From: JBAPRR01 sp049281195
GTDB lineage: Bacteria; Actinomycetota; Acidimicrobiia; Acidimicrobiales; CAVXTF01
Length of the DNA: 40,143 nucleotides
NCBI GenBank assembly: GCA_049281195.1
Contig: JBAPRR010000175.1
Location: 1 to 40,143, forward strand
Reading direction: 5' to 3'
Under the pieces are notes generated by a model. That model was not told the DNA's origin. It did no database searches and was given only the letters and a program-made list of their open reading frames with translations. Below, one piece after another: positions 24,722 to 33,157 of the stretch (positions within the stretch are counted from its first letter, which is position 1; every line of letters begins with the position of its first letter). A program made the position numbers and the translations under genes.

Positions 24722-25066
24722 TCAAGGCCGGTTGTAACGAGGAATCTCGGGAAGGCGTGGAACGCGTATTTCGTTCGCCTGAGATTCGATCTTCGTCACT
24801 GCGGCTTCGAGGCGTTCGACGATCTTTGTCAGTTCGTCGATAAACGGTGCAATTGCAGATGCTGAAGGTGAGGGAGACGAAGAAGATGCTGGAGTGGCGG
24901 TGCCGCCGGGATTGTTCGGCCTGGTCTTGCGTTCCGACGACCTGATCGGTGCTCTCCCGTTGGTGCCCACTGAACGGTTGTCCCCAGCGACGTAGAAGTC
25001 CCAGCTGTCGTCTGACTTGATCTCGAATCGCAGTGACTCAGGTCTGCGGCGCCGGCCTGGGCTCAT
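24722..25066 (-). CDS. Small linker/coiled-coil protein coupled to the Wzz/kinase-like gene
   Basis: A 114-residue protein I do not recognise. Residues 1-30 include RFEIKSDDSWDFYVAGDN, the middle is a disordered Ser/Pro/Thr-rich linker, and residues about 72-100 form a probable amphipathic helix or coiled coil (IAPFIDELTKIVERLEAAVTKIESQANEI), ending in Pro-rich PRLPEIPRYNRP. The tail holds the only tyrosine near the C-terminus. The ATG overlaps the stop of the Wzz/kinase-like gene (ATGA), so the two are made together. A regulator, adaptor or substrate of that kinase-like protein is a reasonable guess, since the kinase-like protein lacks its own tyrosine tail. Confidence 0.6.
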   Translation of the reverse strand: MSPGRRRRPESLRFEIKSDDSWDFYVAGDNRSVGTNGRAPIRSSERKTRPNNPGGTATPASSSSPSPSASAIAPFIDELTKIVERLEAAVTKIESQANEIRVPRLPEIPRYNRP

Positions 25067-26424
25067 GCCGACCGTCCGGATCCGCCGGCGAGCAATTGGA
25101 GGTCCGCCGTGTGCAGGTGGAGCTCGTTTGCCCGCCGTTGCGTGCTCGGAGCCTGAACGGCCGATCGTGAAGTCGACACATTGATGACGTGGCCGATCAC
25201 GCGGGCGCCAACGAGGTCGAGTCGCCTGCAGGCCTCCGCGATATCGCCGCGCTTTGTCGTTCCGGGTCGGAGCACCAGCACCACACCGTCGGCCAACGGG
25301 GCGAGGGTCAATGGGTCGCTGGCTGTCATCACGCCGGGTGCGTCGATCAGAACCCGGTCGGTGCGCTCGGCGAGCTCCGAAAGGAGGACTGCGGTCGGCA
25401 CGGAGGCCACGACGTCAGAGGGATTGGGAGGAAGGGTCCCCGGGGGAAGGATCCCGAGCCCACGGCTCCATCGAAGCGCTCTTCCCACCGGTTCGGCACC
25501 GATTACGACCGCTGTGAGTCCGGGACCGGTCGTGATCCCGAAGGCGGCTGCCAGCTTCGGGTTCCTGAGGTTCAGGTCGACGCCGATCGTCTCTTCGCCC
25601 GCGTGGACGAGAGCACCGAGCAGGTTGGCGACGGTGGTGGTCTTTCCGTCGTTGTCTCCCGGGGAGGTGAAGAGAATGGTCTTTAAGGGTTTTCCTGGAT
25701 CGATGAACCGCAGCGACGCGGCGAGGGCCGTGTAAGCCTCCATCCCGTTTGCATCGGTGCTTCCGTCAAGCACTATGTCGAATCCGCGGACGCCCTTAAG
25801 TCGCGGGATTCGACCGAGCAACGGTCCGACGTCGAAGCCCTCGAGGTCAGAAGGATCACGGAAGGACTTGTCGAAGAGCTCCAGTAACCACGCGAGCACC
25901 AGGCCGACAACGAGCCCGCTCGCGCCGCCATAGATGAGATTGTCGCTTCGCTTCGGGCTGATCGGATCTAAAGATGCCGAGGCCGGCTGAACCGTTCTAA
26001 CTAGTACCGATGTTCCGTTCCCCGATTGGTAGCTCTTGAGGGAGACGGCGAACACCTTCATGGCGGATGCAAGAACCGACTGGGCGAGAGCCGGGCTCGG
26101 CTCCGTCGACGACATGTTGATCAGAAGAGTGCCGGGGACCGCCGTCGCTGAGATCGATGGAGCCGAGGCCAAAGACAGGTCCGACTGAACCTGGTTCACT
26201 ACCGAGCTCGACTCGGCCACATACGCGTAGCTCTGGATCAGCTGGGAAGAAAGTTGGGCTGCGTCGAGTGCACCAGAAACGCTGTTCCCACCGAGAACGT
26301 TGACAAATATCTGACTGTTCGCCTGGTACGACTTGGCGATGCTGTGGGTTATCCCGTAAGCCGCACCGACGCCGACGATGAGGCACACGAGAACAGCAGG
26401 CCACCGCCGCACGGCAATCCGCAT
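25063..26424 (-). CDS. Wzz/BY-kinase-like polysaccharide chain-length protein
   Basis: A 453-residue inner-membrane protein of the polysaccharide co-polymerase type. TM1 is at about 8-27, an extracytoplasmic Wzz domain at 30-160, TM2 at 163-184 with Pro-containing approach (PISPKRSDN), and a cytoplasmic P-loop domain from 228. Walker A is SPGDNDGKTTT (Lys261), Walker A' IGVDLNLRNP keeps Asp283 but has Asn where the second Asp is usual, and Walker B is VLIDAPG (Asp361). The PPNPSDVVAS stretch is typical of BY-kinases. No tyrosine occurs after residue 231, so the autophosphorylation cluster is missing. It likely sets chain length or gates export without classic kinase cycling. ATG at 26424 has GGAGGG seven bases upstream. 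Confidence 0.85.
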   Translation of the reverse strand: MRIAVRRWPAVLVCLIVGVGAAYGITHSIAKSYQANSQIFVNVLGGNSVSGALDAAQLSSQLIQSYAYVAESSSVVNQVQSDLSLASAPSISATAVPGTLLINMSSTEPSPALAQSVLASAMKVFAVSLKSYQSGNGTSVLVRTVQPASASLDPISPKRSDNLIYGGASGLVVGLVLAWLLELFDKSFRDPSDLEGFDVGPLLGRIPRLKGVRGFDIVLDGSTDANGMEAYTALAASLRFIDPGKPLKTILFTSPGDNDGKTTTVANLLGALVHAGEETIGVDLNLRNPKLAAAFGITTGPGLTAVVIGAEPVGRALRWSRGLGILPPGTLPPNPSDVVASVPTAVLLSELAERTDRVLIDAPGVMTASDPLTLAPLADGVVLVLRPGTTKRGDIAEACRRLDLVGARVIGHVINVSTSRSAVQAPSTQRRANELHLHTADLQLLAGGSGRSA

Positions 26425-26552
26425 GTAGCCGCCCTCCACCTATAAAAGATTACTTGACGGCCCGGGTCTTTCCCGAATCGACTCTGGAACGCTGAAATGG
26501 CGAAAACATTTGCCAATTCCCTGATTGGCCACGCTCGAAACCCGAGCCGCGT

Positions 26553-27254
26553 TCAGGATCGCCTGACCCTGTTGGTGATCGCCGAGCGGATGCGCATGAC
26601 CGTCCCTCCGGGCGCTCGAACCTCGGGATCAACGGTTCCCGCCCTCGCCAGAGACTCCCGGTACTCCTTCTTGGTGTTGGTGTGGGGGAACGGAGCGGCG
26701 GGAACTTCAACTCCCAGGAATTCACACAGCGGCTCCCAGCCGTCGCCCGGCATCCACTCGAGAAGGTGCTCGGGGGACACCGATGCCCGAACGGTGGCGT
26801 TGTGTCGTTCGTAAGCTGCCTCGGCATCGCTCCTGTCGAATGGAACGGGCACGAAGCGCACCCGGAGCAATTCCTGGGCCATGAGATGCCATGGCGCTTC
26901 GGGTTCGTCGGACGATCGTGTCATCAGTGGTTCGATGGTGTCCTTCACGCTGTCGAACCATTCCGTGCTGTTGGCGCGCCGCGAAAGCAGCACGATGCTT
27001 CCGGGATTTGCTTCATAAAGCTCGCTCCAAAAAGCGGCACCCGGCCAGTCCGTGGTCGCGACGTAACCGGAATAAATGCGATCCCAGTTCGGAATTTTGC
27101 CTTCAACAGCTTCCATCCAGATGTGAGCATGCTCGGGGATGGCGATCACGTCTTCGAAGTGATAGCAGCGGCCCTCCAGTAGCTGTGAAAGAGCGTCTCG
27201 CAACGAGGTGGTTCCGGTTCTTCCGAGGCCGGCACCTATGACTCTCAAACTCAA
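26553..27254 (-). CDS. Sulfotransferase family protein
   Basis: A 233-residue protein with the P-loop-like 5'-phosphosulfate-binding motif GLGRTGTTSL at residues 9-18, a CYHFEDV stretch and a 3'-phosphate-binding candidate LLSRRANSTEWFDSV near the middle. It belongs to the small sulfotransferase group that starts with a short strand (RVIGAG). Such enzymes move sulfate from PAPS to a hydroxyl or amino group; here the sugar polymer of the surrounding locus is the natural candidate. TTG at 27254 is chosen because the frame then begins directly at the family's first strand and AAGGG stands six bases before; GTG at 27290 would overlap the deacetylase gene. No PAPS-synthesis genes are in the window. 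Confidence 0.78.
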   Translation of the reverse strand: MSLRVIGAGLGRTGTTSLRDALSQLLEGRCYHFEDVIAIPEHAHIWMEAVEGKIPNWDRIYSGYVATTDWPGAAFWSELYEANPGSIVLLSRRANSTEWFDSVKDTIEPLMTRSSDEPEAPWHLMAQELLRVRFVPVPFDRSDAEAAYERHNATVRASVSPEHLLEWMPGDGWEPLCEFLGVEVPAAPFPHTNTKKEYRESLARAGTVDPEVRAPGGTVMRIRSAITNRVRRS

Positions 27255-27279
27255 GCTGTGCCCTTCTGGGTCATGAACA

Positions 27280-27993
27280 TCAAGCGTCACCGCCGTCCAG
27301 GGTGACGAACTTCATTCCCCGTTCGGTCAATGTCTTAACCAGCCCCTCGATCAATGTGACGGTGGCCCATCTTTCTTTAGAGATGCCGGGTCCGTGATCC
27401 CCGACTCCGTCGTGCAGTAAGACGATGTCGCTGGTGCTGAGGTCACTCAGCGCCTCGAGCAATCGGTCCGCCGATGCGCCCTCTCGCCAATCGCCGGCCT
27501 CAGCCGACCACAACCATGGCTTCAACCCCAGGCGCCTCATAGCCAACATGTTGGCCGTATTGATCGTTCCGTAAGGGGGGCGGAAATCGGGACACGGCTT
27601 GCCGATGATCCGTTCCAGGACAACGCGTGCGCGGCGGTAATCAGAGACGAGCGATCCGACGGAGCGCTCCGCTGGCCCAAAATGGGAGAACGAATGAGAC
27701 CCGATCAGGTGTCCCTCTTCTCTTGCTCTTCTTACGATCTCCGGATGTGCCTCGACGCGCTCCCCGATGAAGAAGAACGTGGCGCTGACCCCGGCGGAGC
27801 GAAGAGCATCGAGCACAGGCGGGGTGTAGACGGGGTGAGGCCCGTCGTCGAACGTCAGTGCGATGCCCCGGTTCTTCTCCGGCAATCGACACAATGCTCC
27901 GGAAGCCCTGACCATCGCACCGTGCCACTTCCGCCCGATGAGGTCCGATCGACCGGTGCGGGGGCCGGAACCGTTCGGTTCAGGCCGGTGCAT
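27280..27993 (-). CDS. Polysaccharide deacetylase (NodB domain)
   Basis: A 237-residue carbohydrate esterase family 4 protein that removes N- or O-acetyl groups from sugars. NodB motifs: TFDDGPH with Asp49-Asp50, the metal pair H-S-F-S-H (His100 and His104), RPPYG near 138-142, a WSAEAGDW stretch and LLHDG near the C-terminus. No signal peptide is visible, so it is either cytoplasmic or exported by another route. ATG at 27993 overlaps the end of the upstream glycosyltransferase by 14 bases. Open frame further upstream is shadow of that gene. In context it probably tailors the locus polysaccharide before export. Confidence 0.9.
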   Translation of the reverse strand: MHRPEPNGSGPRTGRSDLIGRKWHGAMVRASGALCRLPEKNRGIALTFDDGPHPVYTPPVLDALRSAGVSATFFFIGERVEAHPEIVRRAREEGHLIGSHSFSHFGPAERSVGSLVSDYRRARVVLERIIGKPCPDFRPPYGTINTANMLAMRRLGLKPWLWSAEAGDWREGASADRLLEALSDLSTSDIVLLHDGVGDHGPGISKERWATVTLIEGLVKTLTERGMKFVTLDGGDA

Positions 27994-28999
27994 CGCCTGT
28001 GCCTGACCTCCACTGCCTGATGCGCTTGGCATCCTCGTCTGAGTAGTAGGTGGGGTCCATCTCCAGGTACTGCTTCTCGCGGTCCCACTGTTCGGCCATC
28101 GACTTGTGATGGTGGATGAACGGACCTGACATCGGCAGATATGCGGCGCGTTTGATCCCCTGAACCTTTTCGTGAATGCGCCCCGCGTAAAGCCGGCCGG
28201 ATTTGAAGAATCGCATCTTGCGATCCGGCCAGAACCACGGCTGGGTGTCGTCGCCCAATTTGTTGAGGAGGTGTATGTACGCGCCGTCGACATTGCCGCA
28301 CGAAGCAACCTGGTCGAGCATCGGAGGCAAGTCTTCGGAGAGGACCTCGTCGGCGTCGAGCATCAGAACCCACGGGGTCCGGACGATCTTCAACCCCTCG
28401 TTTCTCTGGGCTCCGTAGTTGCCGTCGAACCTTCGCTCGATGACGTGTGCCCCGAAGCTCCTGGCGATGTCAATGGTGGAGTCGCGCGAGCCGCCGTCCA
28501 CGATCACGATCTCGGCGACCCAACCGGCGACTGACTCCAGGCAACGGGCGAGGCGCTTCTCCTCGTCTTGGACCATCATTGCCAGCCCGACAGACGGCGG
28601 GGCGGCGGTCCTCGGAGCTTGGGACTTCGGAAGCGAGTGGGTGAGCAGCGAAGGCGATCCGTCGGGATTCAGGACCTTCCTGATGCCGAAGATCCGGGCG
28701 GTGTCCTGCCAGATGTTGAAGGACAGGATGTCGCGGGGGCTCAGATGAGACGCCAGGCTGGAGCCGGTCAAGAAAGGGCGCAGAACCGATCGCGCTACAG
28801 CGGTGGGCAGGTGCGGACGTACGGGTGGGCCGAGATAAAAGGGAATCGTCACCTCTCTGACAGCTTCGAAAGAAGCAATGTTGGACGTCCAGATAGCCTC
28901 TTCCGCACTGGAGGCCGCCACCTCACAAAGGTTATATCGGTGCCGGATTCGGTACACCTGGCCAAGCCGCAGTCCATCGATATTCAGGAACCGAAACAT
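27980..28999 (-). CDS. GT2 glycosyltransferase with N-terminal extension
   Basis: A 339-residue glycosyltransferase. The GT-A fold starts only near residue 140 (SVGLAMMVQDEEKRLARCLESV), then EIVIVDGGSRDSTIDIA and the metal-binding DAD in LMLDADEVL. The rest resembles the WaaE/KdtX-like branch, with FFKSGRLYAGRIHEKV. The first about 135 residues are not part of the GT-A fold; I do not recognise them. ATG at 28999 shares a CATG with the start of the divergent GT4 gene (28998), and longer upstream frames run into that gene. The deacetylase gene overlaps its end by 14 bases. Confidence 0.85.
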   Translation of the reverse strand: MFRFLNIDGLRLGQVYRIRHRYNLCEVAASSAEEAIWTSNIASFEAVREVTIPFYLGPPVRPHLPTAVARSVLRPFLTGSSLASHLSPRDILSFNIWQDTARIFGIRKVLNPDGSPSLLTHSLPKSQAPRTAAPPSVGLAMMVQDEEKRLARCLESVAGWVAEIVIVDGGSRDSTIDIARSFGAHVIERRFDGNYGAQRNEGLKIVRTPWVLMLDADEVLSEDLPPMLDQVASCGNVDGAYIHLLNKLGDDTQPWFWPDRKMRFFKSGRLYAGRIHEKVQGIKRAAYLPMSGPFIHHHKSMAEQWDREKQYLEMDPTYYSDEDAKRIRQWRSGTGDAPA

Positions 29000-30146
29000 G
29001 CCGCATAGCGCCACCAATCCTTCCCGGGTCGGGATCGTCGGCCGTCTGGTGGGTTCGACCGACAGTTGGTCGGGCATACCGGAAGGACTGGCGGAGGGGT
29101 TGAGGCGCCTGGGGCTCGACCCCTTCTTCTTGAGCGCAGAGCCCTCTGAGCGGACGAACGACCTGGCGCGCAGATGGATGGATCTGACCGGTCGGATGGA
29201 CGCCTCGTGGGCGCAGACGCCGGAGATGATGCTGTTGCGGTCCTCGCTCGCACGTATGCGCCGGTCCCGCCAACCGGTGACCAGTCACTGGGTTCAGATG
29301 GGCAGCGAGTTCGGGCATCCGGTCGGAAACTTCGTGACCTTCGAGGACATGACGGTCGCGCAGGCGTCCGAGATGCCGGACTACCCGCCGCTCAGAACCT
29401 CGGTCAAGCAGTCGTGGATCCGCAGGCAGAAGGAGATCTACCGCAGAGCGAAGGCGTGTCTGGTCGCGAGCAGGTGGGCTGGGGCGGGGCTTGCGGTCTA
29501 CGGCGTCAATGCGGAGAAGGTTCACGTGGTGGGCTTCGGTTGCAACCTTCAGGTCGCGGTAGATCAGCGCGACTGGAGCACTCCACGCTTCTTGTTCGTC
29601 GGTCTCGGGTGGACGAGGAAGAACGGGGATGAGGTTGTCGGGGCCTTCTCCGATCTTCGCAGGGATCACCCGCAGGCGCGCCTCGATCTTGTCGGTGACC
29701 ATCCGAGGATCGACCAGCCTGGAGTGGTCTGTCACGGCGAGCTCCGCCGCGACGTGACAACTGAACGTACCAAGCTCGAATCGCTTCTCAGGGAATCCAC
29801 CTGTCTTGTCGTGCCCTCGACCTATGAGCCCTTTGGGATCGTGTATGCCGAGGCCGGCTGGGCAGGCATGCCCAGTATCGGCACGACGATAGGTGGAGCG
29901 TCGGACGCCATCGGGTCCGGAGGAATCGTCGTGGATCCTCACCAACCGGACCAGCTGATCAGGGCGATGCGTGCGATGAGCGAGCCGGACCGTGCCTATG
30001 TGCTCGGTCTCGAGGCTCAACAGCACGCGCGGCTGCTCACGTGGGACATCGTCGCTCGCAGGGTGGCCGGCTCCCTCGGAATGCTCGGCGGCGACCCGGA
30101 GCCCGATCTGCCGCTCAGCGAGCCTATGAAGGCGAGTCTTCTCTGA
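28998..30146 (+). CDS. GT4 glycosyltransferase
   Basis: A 382-residue GT-B-fold glycosyltransferase. The N-terminal domain begins RVGIVGRLVGSTDSWSGIPEGLAEGLRRLGL; the C-terminal domain has FLFVGLGWTRKNGDEVVGAF, a DLVGDHPR strand and the donor-binding E-x7-E motif in YEPFGIVYAEAG, then GTTIGGASDAIG and VDPHQPDQL. Retaining GT4 enzymes add sugars such as mannose, glucose or galactose from nucleotide donors. It is on the opposite strand to its neighbours and stands alone: its start overlaps the start of the divergent GT2 gene, and its end overlaps the FkbM gene by 23 bases. AGGA lies nine bases before the ATG. It is cytosolic, membrane-facing by family habit. Confidence 0.88.
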   Translation: MPHSATNPSRVGIVGRLVGSTDSWSGIPEGLAEGLRRLGLDPFFLSAEPSERTNDLARRWMDLTGRMDASWAQTPEMMLLRSSLARMRRSRQPVTSHWVQMGSEFGHPVGNFVTFEDMTVAQASEMPDYPPLRTSVKQSWIRRQKEIYRRAKACLVASRWAGAGLAVYGVNAEKVHVVGFGCNLQVAVDQRDWSTPRFLFVGLGWTRKNGDEVVGAFSDLRRDHPQARLDLVGDHPRIDQPGVVCHGELRRDVTTERTKLESLLRESTCLVVPSTYEPFGIVYAEAGWAGMPSIGTTIGGASDAIGSGGIVVDPHQPDQLIRAMRAMSEPDRAYVLGLEAQQHARLLTWDIVARRVAGSLGMLGGDPEPDLPLSEPMKASLL

Positions 30147-30933
30147 CCAGAAGAGTAAGTGAAGTGTCGTCGGCCTGGGCGATCGACGTCACCACCCGGA
30201 GGCCGGCCTCTTCCAGGATCGCCAGACAACGGGACACGTCGCACAGGGTGCGGTGGAGCTCGAACACCGCCACATCGGCGCGCGAAAGGAGGTCCGCGGC
30301 GTAGTTCTCCAAAAAGGACTCCTCCGATCCCTCTATGTCGCACTTGAGTAGCGAGATCCGTTGCTGTGGACCGATCACGCCGGTGAGGTCTACGAAGGGC
30401 ACCTTGTGGTGAGCCATCTCGGAAATGGGCTTGATACCTGAATTGTGCTCAGGGTGGACGGTGTTGCGAGCGCCGAAGTCGACCTCTGAGATCGTTCCGA
30501 AGCCCTCGCGGGCTCCGATCAAGCCGTTTACCGGTGTGACAGTGACGAGATCCGAGTGCATGTGTTCGAGCCGGGACTCGAGATCCCGGTAGACCGCAGG
30601 ACTTCCCTCCACGATGACGAGGTGCCCGGCCACGCCCGATCCAGACAGTCGGTCGATGACCCGGGCACAGAAGAAGCCGACGTTCGCACCGAGATCGAGG
30701 ATCAACGGTGCCGTACCGGCTTCGATCCGCTCGAGCAGAAGATCGATAGCCGGGTCGTAGTCGCGGTCCACGAAGACTTCGTTGAATACCCACCAGTCGC
30801 TCAGGCTCTTCACCCTCACCGTGATGCCGGATTCGAAGGTGTGCGCAAGGTCGACTGATGACCATGGGTCTTGAGAAGCGGAAGGGTCTTCGCGGCCGGC
30901 GAGATGTCTGAGGCCTTTGAGCATCCTCACCAT
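30124..30933 (-). CDS. FkbM-type methyltransferase
   Basis: A 269-residue class I SAM-dependent methyltransferase of the FkbM type. SAM motif I is LDLGANVGFF (near residues 80-89), followed by VIVEGSPAVYRDLESRL and LLKCDIEGSEESFLENYA, the family's core DIEGxE block. FkbM relatives O-methylate sugars or polyketides; in polysaccharide loci they methylate glycan hydroxyls. The gene follows a GT4 gene with no gap (stop at 30934, start at 30933), so both are one unit. Its end overlaps the convergent GT4 gene by 23 bases. Acceptor unknown. Confidence 0.85.
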   Translation of the reverse strand: MVRMLKGLRHLAGREDPSASQDPWSSVDLAHTFESGITVRVKSLSDWWVFNEVFVDRDYDPAIDLLLERIEAGTAPLILDLGANVGFFCARVIDRLSGSGVAGHLVIVEGSPAVYRDLESRLEHMHSDLVTVTPVNGLIGAREGFGTISEVDFGARNTVHPEHNSGIKPISEMAHHKVPFVDLTGVIGPQQRISLLKCDIEGSEESFLENYAADLLSRADVAVFELHRTLCDVSRCLAILEEAGLRVVTSIAQADDTSLTLLVREDSPS

Positions 30934-32094
30934 TCAACCAAGAGATTCATAGAGACTCATCCGGGCGGTCGCGATCTTGATCGGGTCGAACTCTTTTCGG
31001 GCCAGTACCAGGGCGGCCAAGCCTGCCTCTCGTGATGAGGCCTCGTCCGACAGAAGTGGCTTCAACGCGGCCGCCAATGCGTAAGCGTTTCCCGGTGGAA
31101 CGACGAATCCGGTACCGAGCCACCGGGCGATCCCGCACGAAGAGGTGACGACAGCGGGCGTTGCGCAGGCCATCGCTTCGAGCGCGGTCATAGAGAAGCT
31201 CTCGTACCTGCTCGGCACCGCTACTACCCGGGCCCTCTTGTACAGGTCGATCACCTCGGGGCGCCCGAGCGGACCGGTCACCTCGACATCGAGCCTGGAG
31301 CGGCCCGCTCTGCGCCTGATCCATTCGGCGTAGTCAGTGCCGTCCGGAGCCTCGCTCGAATGAGAGTCGCCCACGAACACGGCAGACAATCCGGGTATTT
31401 CGCCACCGAGCAGATCCAGGGCATCCAACAAGACGTCCGGCGCCTTCAACTGGTCGAGCCTCCCGACCATCGCCACCATCGGATCGGAGCGTTGGACCTC
31501 CACTTCGCCTGTCGCCAGATCGGGAGTGAGGGCGGGAGGAATTCGGACCACTTTTCTTTTGGTCCAGCTCGAGCCATCCGGCCAGCGGAGCACATCAGGA
31601 TCGGCCGCCGTGAGCGCCGTGGCTCTACGCGCTGCCAGCCGTTCGAGGGCACCGGCGAGACGCGTATCGAGCGTCCTCGGTGCGGTCCTGTGCGACGAGA
31701 CGAGGTCGAGAGGGGAATGGAGGTGCACCACGACAGGTGACCGCGGCGCCACCCCGGTCAACAGCCCTTCAGCCATCCAGTCCGCAGCTTCCACGACGTC
31801 CGCCTTGATTCGCCGTGCCGCCGCGGCCACACCCCTGGCCACAGATATGCGGGCCTCGGTCTGTGGAACAAGTGAACGCAGGCGCCAGTCGATCCAACTG
31901 GGTTGAGGTGGGGGCACCCGGTGGATCGTGATCCCGGCGTCGTCGGTCGTCTCGTCGAAGCCTTCGACGCAGGAGACGACATGGACCTCGCAACCATGGC
32001 GCGCAAGCGCGTGCGCGAGTGCGTAGGTGTAAGAGCCGATGCCTCCCCATCCCGTCTCGGGGGGATACTCCCTCGAAGCGAGCACTACCCTCAT
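30934..32094 (-). CDS. GT4 glycosyltransferase
   Basis: A 386-residue GT-B glycosyltransferase. The N-terminal domain starts RVVLASREYPPETGWGGIGSYTYALAHALARHG, the classic GT4 opening with a glycine-rich acceptor loop. The C-terminal domain has MVAMVGRLDQLKAPDVLLDAL, YKRARVVAVPSRYESFSMTALEAMACATPAVVTSSCG with the E-x7-E pair (Glu in YESFSMTALEAM), and VVPPGNAYALAAAL. The ATG at 32094 overlaps the stop of the upstream GT2 gene (ATGA), so translation is coupled; a longer frame to 32190 is shadow of that gene. Donor sugar unknown. Confidence 0.9.
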   Translation of the reverse strand: MRVVLASREYPPETGWGGIGSYTYALAHALARHGCEVHVVSCVEGFDETTDDAGITIHRVPPPQPSWIDWRLRSLVPQTEARISVARGVAAAARRIKADVVEAADWMAEGLLTGVAPRSPVVVHLHSPLDLVSSHRTAPRTLDTRLAGALERLAARRATALTAADPDVLRWPDGSSWTKRKVVRIPPALTPDLATGEVEVQRSDPMVAMVGRLDQLKAPDVLLDALDLLGGEIPGLSAVFVGDSHSSEAPDGTDYAEWIRRRAGRSRLDVEVTGPLGRPEVIDLYKRARVVAVPSRYESFSMTALEAMACATPAVVTSSCGIARWLGTGFVVPPGNAYALAAALKPLLSDEASSREAGLAALVLARKEFDPIKIATARMSLYESLG

Positions 32095-33116
32095 TTGAGG
32101 CGCCTGCGCAATCGCCTGAGGCCTTCCTTCACTTCTTCGATCCCCCGGGAAAAAGCCAGATCGCGATCGATGCGAAACGCGTCCGCCCACAGGCCCAGAG
32201 ACCCGGGCACGCCCCCCTTTCGAACTGCGAAGTCGATCATCTCGGTGGCGGCGACCCTTTTCAACGCGTCACGATCGGGAAAGTCCTCACGCCCTAGGCA
32301 CTCGCGGTAAAGCTCGAGTAGCACCTTGCGTGCCGCTCTTCTTCGATCAGCCGGACCCACGTGTTCGCGCAGCATGCTCACGACTGCCGCGGTCACCGGG
32401 TGTCCGAGCGCGGCACTCAACATCTCGGTGCCGATGTCGTCCGAACGCGCCTGCTGAATCTGACGGTTGCGACCCGACGTGCTGGAGGAGTAATAACGCT
32501 GGGCGAGCAGCACCTCTGGCAGGTTCAGGCCCTTTCCCTCCCTGATCATCCTTCGCCACAGGTCGTAGTCCTCTGCGTACCGGTAGCCGGCGCGGTACCC
32601 GCCAGCGGCTTCGAGGTGCCTTCTTCTGAGCATCATCGACGGGTGATGGAACGGGCATCGGTAATTGAGGATGAAGCGGATGGACGCGTCGTCACACGGA
32701 GGCCTCGAGATCATCCATTGTTCGCCCGAACCGTCGAGCGCCTCGACCCATGAGCCGAGCATTGCTATATCTGCGTCGGCGCTCATCACGGCGGCCTGCC
32801 GTTCGAGTCGTACCGGGACGCTTATGTCGTCGGCATCCATGCGCGCGATCAGGTCTGCCCTGCAACGTCTGACCCCGACGTCCAGCGCCAGCGCCAGATC
32901 TCCCGACGGTTCTGTGAGGCGGACGAGTTGGACGCGATCGTCTGCCACCCGGTGCACCTCGTCTGCACTCGCATCCGTGGAGCCGTCGTCGATCACGACG
33001 ACTTCGATATCAGCGAGCGACTGGCCGAGAATGCTTTCAAGCGCTCCGGCGACGAACTCTTCACCGTTGTGAACGGCCATCAATACGCTCACCGCGGGAG
33101 CATTGCGCCTTGACAC
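32091..33116 (-). CDS. GT2 glycosyltransferase
   Basis: A 341-residue inverting GT-A glycosyltransferase. Opening strand VSVLMAVHNGEEFVAGALESIL, nucleotide-binding VVVIDDGSTDAS, metal-binding DADD in RMDADDISVP, and the acceptor-side AEDYDLWRRM (the ED motif of this branch) are all present. The C-terminal 90 residues are basic and helical without clear membrane segments. The start is GTG at 33116 with no obvious ribosome binding site. It is the first gene of a coupled GT2-GT4-FkbM unit read leftward. A 5-bp stem hairpin lies between it and the end of the glycosidase-like gene. Confidence 0.9.
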   Translation of the reverse strand: MSRRNAPAVSVLMAVHNGEEFVAGALESILGQSLADIEVVVIDDGSTDASADEVHRVADDRVQLVRLTEPSGDLALALDVGVRRCRADLIARMDADDISVPVRLERQAAVMSADADIAMLGSWVEALDGSGEQWMISRPPCDDASIRFILNYRCPFHHPSMMLRRRHLEAAGGYRAGYRYAEDYDLWRRMIREGKGLNLPEVLLAQRYYSSSTSGRNRQIQQARSDDIGTEMLSAALGHPVTAAVVSMLREHVGPADRRRAARKVLLELYRECLGREDFPDRDALKRVAATEMIDFAVRKGGVPGSLGLWADAFRIDRDLAFSRGIEEVKEGLRRLRRRLK

Positions 33117-33137
33117 GGAGTGGTCAGGCTACACGCA

Positions 33138-33151
33138 GGGCCGAGCGGCCC
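33138..33151 (-). terminator. Short hairpin downstream of the glycosidase-like gene
   Basis: GGGCC-GAGC-GGCCC forms a five-base-pair GC stem with a four-base loop, seven bases past the stop of the minus-strand gene that ends at 33158 and 22 bases before the next GTG. No T-tract follows, so termination is uncertain; it may only pause polymerase. Confidence 0.3.
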
Positions 33152-33157
33152 GATCTG

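Noticed and set aside
27994..28308. Upstream extension of the deacetylase frame
   Set aside because: Shadow of the GT2 gene; the NodB protein begins after ATG 27993.
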